NCBI GenBank assembly: GCA_034506255.1 | Contig: JAPDPX010000001.1 | Location: forward strand, 62,001 to 126,000 | DNA from: a candidate division KSB1 bacterium | GTDB taxonomy: Bacteria; Zhuqueibacterota; Zhuqueibacteria; Zhuqueibacterales; Zhuqueibacteraceae | Reading direction: 5' to 3' | DNA: 64,000 bases | In this document: one piece after another, positions 34,077 to 41,879 of the stretch | Numbering within the stretch: position 1 is the stretch's first letter | How the letters are laid out: the number at the start of each line of letters is the position of its first letter | The notes under the pieces: generated by a model | The model's database searches: none | The model's input: only the letters and a program-made list of their open reading frames with translations | Told to the model about the DNA's origin: nothing | Made by a program: the position numbers and the translations under genes

Positions 34077-35504
34077 ATGAATGAATCATCCCAGCCGGCT
34101 TCCCGCAAGTCGGAGCGCATGATTTACGGCGTGGCCATCGTTGTGGTGGCGTTCGCCACAGTGGCCGTCCTGCTGCTCATGGAAAACATCGCGCAGCGCA
34201 AGGAGGAGGGGAGGCAGCATGTTTTTCGCGTGGTGGAAATCGATGAAAACACCATCGACCCGGCGGTGTGGGGCAAGAACTATCCCCGCCAGTATGACAG
34301 CTACAAACGCACGGTGGACATCGAACGCACCCGTCATGGCGGCAGCGAAGCATTTCAAAAACTCGATGAGGATCCGCGCTGGCGGGAAATCTTCAAGGGC
34401 TATGCTTTCGGCGTCGACTACCGCGAGGAGCGCGGGCACGCCTACATGCTTTCCGACCAGGATCAGACGGAGCGCGTGAAAATCGTGCCGCAGCCCGGCG
34501 CCTGTCTGCATTGCCACTCCGCGGTCATTCCCGCCTACGTGCAGGCCGGCGCGCAAGCGGGCGCCACCAGCCGCCGGGAACAAATCATGAAGGGCTTCGA
34601 AATAGTCTGCGGCATGCCCTATGCCCGGGCGCGCACAATGGTGACGGCACCGATCACCTGCGGCGATTGCCACGATCCCAGCAGTATGCAGTTGCGCGTC
34701 ACCCGGCCGGGCTTTCTCAATGGCATCCGTGTGCTGGCCGCCAGCGAGCAGCCGCTGCCGCATCTCCCCAGCATCGAACGCTGGCGCAAAGAAGGCCGCC
34801 AGGGCGAATACGATCCCAATCTCCTGGCCACCCGCCAGGAAATGCGCTCGTTCGTCTGCGGCCAGTGCCACGTCGAATACTATTTCAAGGGCGAAGGCAA
34901 GCTGTTGACCTATCCCTGGCACAAGGGCAATCGCGTCGAACAAATCGAGCAGTACTATGACGAGATGGGTTTCAAGGACTGGACGCACAGCGCCAGCGGT
35001 GCCAACGTGTTGAAGGCCCAGCATCCCGAGTTTGAAATGTGGAGCCAGGGTATTCACGCGGCCAGCGGCGTGGCCTGCGCCGATTGTCACATGCCCTACA
35101 AGCGGGAGGGGGCCGTCAAGATCAGCGATCACCACGTGCGCAGCCCCTTGCTCAACGTCGCGAATGCCTGCCAGACCTGCCATCATTTTTCCGAAGCGGA
35201 AATCAAAGCGCGCGCAGAAGCGATTCAGGATCGCACCAAGGCGCTGATGATACGCACCGAGGAGGCGCTGGTGGCGCTGATTGCAGCCTTGCAAAAGGCG
35301 CGCGAACGGGGCGTGCCGGAAGCGGAGTTGCAGCGCGCCCGGGAGTTGCAGCGCAAGGCACAATGGCGGCTGGATTTTGTTGCCGCGGAAAACTCCATGG
35401 GCTTTCATGCTCCGCAGGAGGCTGCCCGCATTTTGGGCGAGGCCATTGACTATGCCCGACAGGGTGAAATTGCCCTGCTGCAGCAGAGCCTCGCCGCGCG
35501 CTGA
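34077..35504 (+). CDS. nrfA: Ammonia-forming cytochrome c nitrite reductase NrfA (CxxCH-type active-site heme)
   Basis: 475 residues from the ATG at 34077, which has AGGTGAG just upstream; an in-frame ATG at 34056 overlaps the nrfH stop (ATGA) and is also possible. N-terminal membrane segment (IYGVAIVVVAFATVAVLLLM). Five heme sites: CLHCH (143-147), CGDCH (195-199), CGQCH (261-265), CADCH (334-338) and CQTCH (365-369). HVEYYFKGEG and TYPWHKG carry the active-site Tyr and His regions. In Escherichia coli NrfA the first motif is CxxCK; here the lysine is histidine. It reduces nitrite to ammonium with six electrons. The C-terminal long helices typical of the dimer interface are present. Confidence 0.94.
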   Translation: MNESSQPASRKSERMIYGVAIVVVAFATVAVLLLMENIAQRKEEGRQHVFRVVEIDENTIDPAVWGKNYPRQYDSYKRTVDIERTRHGGSEAFQKLDEDPRWREIFKGYAFGVDYREERGHAYMLSDQDQTERVKIVPQPGACLHCHSAVIPAYVQAGAQAGATSRREQIMKGFEIVCGMPYARARTMVTAPITCGDCHDPSSMQLRVTRPGFLNGIRVLAASEQPLPHLPSIERWRKEGRQGEYDPNLLATRQEMRSFVCGQCHVEYYFKGEGKLLTYPWHKGNRVEQIEQYYDEMGFKDWTHSASGANVLKAQHPEFEMWSQGIHAASGVACADCHMPYKREGAVKISDHHVRSPLLNVANACQTCHHFSEAEIKARAEAIQDRTKALMIRTEEALVALIAALQKARERGVPEAELQRARELQRKAQWRLDFVAAENSMGFHAPQEAARILGEAIDYARQGEIALLQQSLAAR

Positions 35505-35592
35505 GTGCCGGCGGGCAATTCCCGGGCTGCAAGTTTGAAGGCTGCGCAGATGGGATCTTGAGGTCACCCGGCATCGTGGCGGTGTGAGGAAT

Positions 35593-35699
35593 GATGTTCC
35601 GGCAACAGCTTGGCTGTTGCGTCAAAGACCTCAGAAGGTCGCCCGCGCTCGCGTTTTTCTGAAGCCCGGCCCGGCCGAGGCGGGAACACTTTCAGGCAG
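35593..35699. repeat. Dispersed intergenic element A, copy 3 (shorter)
   Basis: TGTTCCGGCAACAGCTTGGC then TGTTGC, with a perfect hairpin GCAACAGC-TTG-GCTGTTGC, followed by a second stem GACCT-CAGA-AGGTC. The right end AAGCCCGGCCCGGCCGAGG then CGGGAACACTTTCAGGCAG parallels the other copies. It lies between nrfA and the amidohydrolase gene. Confidence 0.45.
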
Positions 35700-35769
35700 A
35701 CACCAACCAATTGGCATGTGCGCGAGGTTTGATTTGAGGAGTGATCTGCAACCAAATGCCAGTGAGGCA

Positions 35770-36963
35770 ATGCAACCAGCGGCGATGCCGCCGGCGGTTC
35801 ACACGATGATCCCGCCGGGCGTGCGGTCGCTGTTGCTCGCCACCGGCGTGTTGCTGGCCTCCGGATTTCTGCCGGTGCGCGGCCAGCAGCAAACCATGTC
35901 GTTCGAGGAATACGAGCCGGTCTCGATGCTGGTGGTGCCGGCGCATCCGGTCACGCGGGCGAAGTATCCCTTCATTGACGTTCACAATCATCAAGCGGAG
36001 ATGCCAACGCAGGATTTGCGGCTGCTGGTTGCGGAGATGGACAAGCTCAACATGGCGGTGATGGTCAATCTCAGCGGCCGCGGTTTCAAACGCCTCGTCA
36101 ATCCGGACAGTTCGGTCAGCCTTGGCATTCATGGCGGGGAGTATCTCAAAGCCGCGGTGGATAACGCCAACCGCACTGCGCCGGGTCGCTTTCTGGTTTT
36201 CACCAACGTGGATTTCACCGGCATTGGCAGACCCGGCTGGAGCGAACGGGCAGTGCGCGAGCTGGAACAGGACGTCCGTCACGGCGCCGCCGGTTTGAAA
36301 ATCTACAAGGATCTCGGCCTGGACTTGACCGACAGCAGCGGCCAGCGCGTGCCGGTGGATGATCCGCGTCTCGATCCGATCTGGGAAAAATGCGCGGAGC
36401 TGAAAATTCCGGTGCTGATCCATTCCGGCGATCCCGCCGCGTTTTGGCTGCCGCACGATCGCTTCAATGAACGCTGGCTGGAGCTCAAGCAGTTTCCCGG
36501 GCGCCATCGCCACGGCCGCGAGCCCTCCTGGGAGCAGGTCATGACCGAGCATTTCAATCTCATGCGCCGGCATCCGCGCACCACCTTCATCAGTGCCCAC
36601 ATGGGCTGGCTCGCCAGCGACCTGACCCGTCTTGGCAGGCTGCTCGATGAAATTCCCAATCTCTACACCGAACTCGGCGCCATCATTTACGACCCCGGCC
36701 GCCAGCCGCGTTTTGCCCGGGAGTGGTTCATCAAATACCAGGATCGCGTGCTGTTCGGCAAGGATATTTGGGCGCCGCGGGAGTATCACGTCTATTTTCG
36801 CGTGCTGGAAACCGCGGATGAATATTTCGACTACTATCGCAAGCGCCATGCGTTTTGGAAGCTGTATGGCCTGGACCTGCCGGATGACGTGCTGAAGAAA
36901 ATCTACTACAAAAATGCTCTGCGCCTGCTGCCCGGCATCGATGCCACCCGCTTTCCCGAATAA
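35770..36963 (+). CDS. Secreted amidohydrolase family 2 (TIM-barrel metal-dependent hydrolase)
   Basis: 397 residues from the ATG at 35770 (GTGAGG just before it); an upstream GTG/ATG would add up to 60 residues. The N-terminal hydrophobic stretch SLLLATGVLLASGFLPVRG is a signal peptide. The metal-dependent hydrolase domain shows PFIDVHNHQAEM (HxH-like on strand 1), GLKIYKDLG (possible carbamylated Lys), IPVLIHSGDP, TTFISAHMGWLA and VLFGKDIWAP (final Asp). Family members hydrolyse or decarboxylate diverse carboxylic substrates, and the extracellular member here has no predictable substrate. A lipoprotein gene follows 20 bases downstream. Confidence 0.8.
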   Translation: MQPAAMPPAVHTMIPPGVRSLLLATGVLLASGFLPVRGQQQTMSFEEYEPVSMLVVPAHPVTRAKYPFIDVHNHQAEMPTQDLRLLVAEMDKLNMAVMVNLSGRGFKRLVNPDSSVSLGIHGGEYLKAAVDNANRTAPGRFLVFTNVDFTGIGRPGWSERAVRELEQDVRHGAAGLKIYKDLGLDLTDSSGQRVPVDDPRLDPIWEKCAELKIPVLIHSGDPAAFWLPHDRFNERWLELKQFPGRHRHGREPSWEQVMTEHFNLMRRHPRTTFISAHMGWLASDLTRLGRLLDEIPNLYTELGAIIYDPGRQPRFAREWFIKYQDRVLFGKDIWAPREYHVYFRVLETADEYFDYYRKRHAFWKLYGLDLPDDVLKKIYYKNALRLLPGIDATRFPE

Positions 36964-36982
36964 TTTCAGGTTGAAATCTCGG

Positions 36983-37912
36983 ATGATCTTCGATGATTGG
37001 AAACACCGCCGCGGCTGGTTGCGCCGCCTGCCGGCTGCCCGCTGGTGGTCTGCCGCCCTGTTGCTGGTGCTGGTGGGGTGTGGTTCGGATCACGGCGTGG
37101 AGCCGGTGCGCACCAAAGTCACCGGCGACATCATCTTCACCGGGCCGACACCGCCGACCTATGTCGCAGAAGTGGTGGTGGTGCTGGTGAAAAAATTGCC
37201 GCCCGAGAATTTGCTCTCCGAAGTAATCTACAGCCCGCCGCTCGCTTTTGATCGCAATAAACCCGCCGGCCGGGATGACACCCTGCGCTACGAGTTGTTC
37301 GCCGCTCCGGGGGTGTATGCCGCCGCCGGTGTGCTCTGGCGCAAGTCCGGGCAGGCGTGGGATATCGCCAATATTCTGGGCGTGCATCTCGATCCCACCA
37401 GGATTTTCGAGCTCAAGCAGGTGGTGGTGCGGGAGGATGAACCGGTGGCGGACAGCGTAAACATTCTGGCCAATTGGGAGTTCGCCAGCCGCGATGCCAT
37501 CATCACCGGCAAGATCACCTTCAAGGACCCCTGGCCTGCCAATTCCCAAGCCGTGGCAGTTGCAGCCGTCGGGGTGATTCCACCCGGCGGGCCGGCATTT
37601 CTGCCCGCGGTGCTCGGCAATCTCAAAGGCCTGAATTTCACCCTGGGCTTGTTCAAACTCGAAGAGCAATACCGGCTGGCGGTGAACGCGGGCGAGATCA
37701 AGTTTCTCTCCCTGTTTTGGTATGGCAAGGGCCAGTTTCTCGACATCCGTGCCGTGGGGCTGTATCATTGCGGCGAAATCAACGGCCAGCTCATTCCCAA
37801 ACCGGTGCTCGCGGTGAAGGATTCGACGATCGCGAACGTCGATTTCGAGGTGCATTTCTCCACCCTGCCTGCCGGGATCAACTACTGCAAAGTCTGCCCG
37901 CCATGTCCTTGA
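36983..37912 (+). CDS. Lipoprotein of unknown function
   Basis: 309 residues. Signal II region WWSAALLLVLVGCGSD with a lipobox cysteine in LVGC. The mature part is beta-rich with alternating V/I/T strands (KVTGDIIFTGPTPPTYV, AEVVVVLVKKLP), ends with a Cys-rich NYCKVCPPC, and contains no domain I recognise. It sits between a secreted amidohydrolase and a TonB-dependent receptor, so a surface-exposed or periplasmic partner of that receptor is possible. The SusD fold is not indicated. Confidence 0.7.
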   Translation: MIFDDWKHRRGWLRRLPAARWWSAALLLVLVGCGSDHGVEPVRTKVTGDIIFTGPTPPTYVAEVVVVLVKKLPPENLLSEVIYSPPLAFDRNKPAGRDDTLRYELFAAPGVYAAAGVLWRKSGQAWDIANILGVHLDPTRIFELKQVVVREDEPVADSVNILANWEFASRDAIITGKITFKDPWPANSQAVAVAAVGVIPPGGPAFLPAVLGNLKGLNFTLGLFKLEEQYRLAVNAGEIKFLSLFWYGKGQFLDIRAVGLYHCGEINGQLIPKPVLAVKDSTIANVDFEVHFSTLPAGINYCKVCPPCP

Positions 37913-38123
37913 GGCTGGCCGGCATGGTGTGCCACGAATCTTTGCCCATCCCTGCTTTGCCGCCGGCAGGAATTGCGGAGGGCGCTGCAACCCCGGCGGA
38001 TGAATTGATGTCCGTTCGCAAAAGTTTCAACCTCATGCGGTCCGAAGTTCACCCTGTGCCCGCTTCCCCACAGCGAACAGCATGGTCGTGCTCATTCGGA
38101 AAAGGCTGGTGAGAATAATAATA

Positions 38124-40436
38124 ATGTGGAAGACAGGCTGGTGGCCACAAAGATTGCTGTTGGCGGTGATCGTGCTCCTGGGTTGGACACCTGTGCTGCA
38201 CGGCCAGCATTTCGGCGAGATTCGCGGTCGGGTGGTGGATGCCGAAACCGGCGAAGTGTTGCCGGGCGCCACGGTGCAAATTCTGGAATCGTTGCTGGGC
38301 GCGGGCGCGGATGCCAGCGGCACCTTTGTGATTCGGCGTGTGCCGCCGGGAAACCATGCGCTGCGCGCGAGTTTGATCGGCTACCAGGTGGCACACGCTG
38401 AAGTCACGGTGCAGGCCGATGCCGTCACCGGCGTGGAATTTGCCCTGCGCAGCAGCGTGCTGGAGATGAATGAGGTGGTGGTCACCGCCAGCCGGCAGCC
38501 GGAGGAGATTCAGCGGGCGGTGGTGAGCATCAGCGCGCTCAGCGGGGAGACGGCGCTGCGCCGCGATGCCGCCCGCCTCGACCGCGCGCTGGAGAGCATT
38601 CCCGGCGTGAGCCTGATCGAGCAAAACGTCAACGTGCGCAACAGCTCGGGTTACAATCGCGGGCTGGGCAGTCGTGTCTTGATCCTGCTCGACGGTGTGC
38701 CGGCACTGCCCAGTGATTTCGGCACCATGAATTGGGACATCCTGCCGGTCACGGATTTCGAGCGCGTGGAAGTCATCAAGGGCCCGTCGTCCGCGCTCTA
38801 CGGCTCGTTTGCGCTTGGCGGTGTAATCAACGTCATCACCAGAGCGCCGATGCCGCAGGGCCGCTTGAGCATTCGCACCAGCGCCGGCATCTATGACCGG
38901 CCTTATTATCCCGAATGGAAATGGACGGAGCGCACGCTTCACTTCAACCGCCAGGATGTGAGTTATTCGCGCCAGATCGGCAGGCTCGGGTTTCGCTTTT
39001 CCATTGGCCGCTCCGAGTCCACCGGCGACCGCCAGAACCGTCACTACCACCGCTGGAACGCCACCGGCAAGCTGGTGTGGGGTTTTGCCGGCAACACGGA
39101 AATCACCCTGTTCGGCGCCTATGCGCGGGATCGGCGCGGCGAGTTCGTGTGGTCCGATCTCAGCAATCCCTATCTCGTGCCCAATGCCACCGGCGGCCGG
39201 CCGGAAGATTTCGCCGAGTTTCGTCTGAAACTGGACGCTTATACGCTCTATGGCCAGTGGCGCCAGCGCCTGAATGACTGGTTGGAATTCAAGCTGCGCA
39301 CTTCTTTCGTGCGGCAGTTGACCGGCAATCAATTCCGCGTTTCCGGCGATTTCGAGCCGGCGCAGGGCCCGGGCGCGGATTTCCAAATACACAGCCAGCT
39401 CGACAGCACAGTGAGCTTCACGCTCGGCGTCGAGTACAAATATGATTTCGCCGAACAGCGTCAAATTGGCCGCCATTTCGCCTATACGGTTTCCCCCTAT
39501 TTCCAGCAAGACTGGCAGCCTGCTTCAAACTGGAAAATCAATCTGGGCTTGCGCTTCGATCAGTACTATCTGCTGCCCGGCCCGCAACGCTACATCAAGA
39601 CGGTTTTCAATCCCCTCAAGAACCGCTTCGAGCGCATCGATCTTCCCAATCCGCTGCCGCAAGGGTTGGAAGAACAACACCTGAGCCCGCAGCTCGGCAT
39701 GAGCTGCGCGTTGACCCCGGCCACTGTTTTTCATGCCTCCTTCGGTCGTGGCATTCGCATCCCGGTGTTGGGCGAGCGCTTCCTGCAATTCAACATTCCC
39801 ATTCCCTTTCGCCCCAATGCGGAGATCGCCACCGAACGTTCTCTCTCTTTGGAGGCCGGCGTGCGCCAGCGGCTGGGAGACTTCGCCCATTTCGAAGTCA
39901 CGGCTTTTGCCAATCACTACAGCGATTTGATCGAGCCGGTGTTCGTACCGGAAGGTGCCAACTTCTACGCCATCCTGGTGAACATTCCCAAAGCCAAGGT
40001 GGAAGGCATCGAAGCTGCCAGCCGGTTGCGCTTTTGGCAAAATCGTCTGGGTTTGGAGGCCAGCGCGACCTGGACCAATCCCGTCATCACGGCAGTGGAC
40101 AAGGATGCCAAAATTCCGGTGCCGTTTCAAGAGGGGGATTTGTTGAGTTACCGCCCGCGCGTGACGGCCTACCTTTCTCCTGCCCTCACACTGGGGGGAT
40201 GGGCGCTGGAAGCCGACTACAGTTTTGCCTCGCGGTTGTTGCGCGAGCAGGTGCAGATTTTCAAGGATGATCAGCGCGTGCCCAAGCGGCAATTGGATAT
40301 GCGGCTGCTTTATAGTTGGAATCAATTCACCGCCCACTTGGCCGTGCGCAATCTGCTGCGTTACAACTATTATCAGGTCGAACGCAACATCAACGAAGTG
40401 CGCAATTTTTCCGCGGGCGTGCGCTGGGAATATTGA
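38124..40436 (+). CDS. TonB-dependent outer-membrane receptor with N-terminal carboxypeptidase-like domain
   Basis: 770 residues from MWKTGWW; a GTG 42 bases upstream is also in frame. Signal peptide (LLLAVIVLLGWTPVLHG), then a carboxypeptidase-regulatory-like beta-sandwich (GEIRGRVVDAETGEVLPGA, about residues 35-115). The plug follows with VVVTASRQPEEIQRA, DRALESIPGV, SRVLILLDGVPALPSD and VIKGPSSALYGSFALGGVINVIT. A 22-strand barrel ends in an aromatic C-terminus (FSAGVRWEY). Such receptors import siderophores, cobalamin or oligosaccharides using TonB-ExbBD energy. The ligand cannot be inferred; no SusD-like gene is adjacent. Confidence 0.93.
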   Translation: MWKTGWWPQRLLLAVIVLLGWTPVLHGQHFGEIRGRVVDAETGEVLPGATVQILESLLGAGADASGTFVIRRVPPGNHALRASLIGYQVAHAEVTVQADAVTGVEFALRSSVLEMNEVVVTASRQPEEIQRAVVSISALSGETALRRDAARLDRALESIPGVSLIEQNVNVRNSSGYNRGLGSRVLILLDGVPALPSDFGTMNWDILPVTDFERVEVIKGPSSALYGSFALGGVINVITRAPMPQGRLSIRTSAGIYDRPYYPEWKWTERTLHFNRQDVSYSRQIGRLGFRFSIGRSESTGDRQNRHYHRWNATGKLVWGFAGNTEITLFGAYARDRRGEFVWSDLSNPYLVPNATGGRPEDFAEFRLKLDAYTLYGQWRQRLNDWLEFKLRTSFVRQLTGNQFRVSGDFEPAQGPGADFQIHSQLDSTVSFTLGVEYKYDFAEQRQIGRHFAYTVSPYFQQDWQPASNWKINLGLRFDQYYLLPGPQRYIKTVFNPLKNRFERIDLPNPLPQGLEEQHLSPQLGMSCALTPATVFHASFGRGIRIPVLGERFLQFNIPIPFRPNAEIATERSLSLEAGVRQRLGDFAHFEVTAFANHYSDLIEPVFVPEGANFYAILVNIPKAKVEGIEAASRLRFWQNRLGLEASATWTNPVITAVDKDAKIPVPFQEGDLLSYRPRVTAYLSPALTLGGWALEADYSFASRLLREQVQIFKDDQRVPKRQLDMRLLYSWNQFTAHLAVRNLLRYNYYQVERNINEVRNFSAGVRWEY

Positions 40437-41879
40437 GCCGGCAGAAGCACATTGCGCGGGAGGGAAGTGCCGCAAAAAACAAAATCCCCGCCACGTGCAG
40501 CGCGGATGGCTGTTTTTATCCGGTGTCGGCAAGCCTGGGTGGCAGGGCTTGCTTCCGTTTCATGAATTTGCTCCCGGTGCCGGCCGGCAATTCCGTGCCG
40601 GCGATTGCCGCAGCTCTGTAACATAGTTGCATCCGGCGGCAGCGCACCGGCATCCGGCTCGCGCTGTTGGTTTCAGTTGATCCTCCCCATTTTGTCACCC
40701 GCATGACGAAGTTGTAACACCTGTAGTTGTGCTTCTGCAACTTGCCTGTCCGTTTTCAGCATTTTTACCCCTCCGCCGGTATATCTCCCCGGAGTTTCAA
40801 CCTGGCACGCCCCGGTGCTTTTCATCTCTGATCCATGCCGGTTGCGGCCGGTACCGCAGGCCAGCCACGCGTGGCCCGGCGTTGGCATGCCGAGTGGGCA
40901 TTTTTTGGGGCCTCTACCCTCAGGCATTAGACAGTGGTTTGCAGCGGTTTGCAGCCGTGCAGCAAGGGACTGCCAGCACGAGTGCAAGGCCTCCGAGGTT
41001 ATGCAGGGAGCAGACGATTGAACCCAGCTCAGCAAGGATTGCTCAGCGTTATTTGCGTGCCGACATCTCTGGCCGCAAGCCGGCGATTTCCCTGGGTGCA
41101 CGCCGGTCGGCTTTTGTGCGCGGTGCCGGCACCCATTCCTCGGCCTATGGGGCATGATTACCGCGGTCAGGACGAGCCAGGGAAATGCCTGACGACCACT
41201 CGACTCATTCAATCCCTTTCTGCCTCCCTGCCGTCCGATCATTTTCTGGTGCATTTCCGTTTTTGTCTATTGCGGGCCACCGAGATGTCTGCTTCAGTTG
41301 TTTTCCCCAGTCGCAAACTGTCTCAGGATTGTCATCCCGACCCGGGTTTTGCCGGCATGCCTGCCTTCAGGGTAATTGGTCATGCTCATTTGGGCAACCC
41401 CTCGGCATGAAAACGTCGCGCGGGCCTCTTGTCTGCCTGCAGGCTGGCAGCCTGCGCCATGGCATTTTCGGGGTTATTGGGGGAGAATAACTGTGACCGC
41501 GGCAGCAGGGGACGCCCTTTGTGGAGTTGCACGGCAGCGGGAGGGGGACGGACAGTGGCGCCTGTTTGAGCAAATATTTAACACAAAGTGTGCAATTTCT
41601 TCCCAGCACGTGTGAGGGAGCGGCGAAATCATCCGGGTGTTTCGTCGCGAGACATTGATAATGCCCGAAGCTTTGACGGGATGGGAACAAACGGACGGAT
41701 GGGCGCCTGATACTGGCACTGGCTTTGCCATGAGCCGGAGAAAAGCTGTGCATCGTGAGCAGCCGTCCGGAGGTGCAGGAAATCATGATGTTGGTTGTGA
41801 AGTTCATTACCCAAAATGTGACTGACATGGCGGAGCTGTGCCTGGATGGGACGGTCTTCGCTTTAGCCCTTTCCCTCAC
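40437..41879. other. Long gene-free interval upstream of the second polysaccharide locus
   Basis: 1.44 kb in which open frames on both strands are overlapping and composition-driven. The family B palindrome is at 41417-41483. The region presumably carries the promoter of the plus-strand locus. I could not assign -35/-10 or -24/-12 elements; a TGGCAC at 40803 has the wrong spacing to its partner for a sigma-54 site. Confidence 0.5.
41417..41483 (+). repeat. REP-type palindromic repeat, copy 3 (family B)
   Basis: GCGCGGGCCTCTTGTCTGCC, then TGCAGGCTGGCAGCCTGCGC, then CATGGCATTTTCGGGG. The left half matches 47781-47829; the right half matches 7911-7953 inverted. Confidence 0.55.

Noticed and set aside
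40803..40820. Sigma-54 promoter TGGCAC...TGC
   Set aside because: The -12 GC dinucleotide is at the wrong spacing and the second half site lacks TTGC.
40673..41254. Possible genes in the gap before the Wzc-like gene
   Set aside because: Frames on both strands overlap, lack ribosome-binding sites and show no family pattern.
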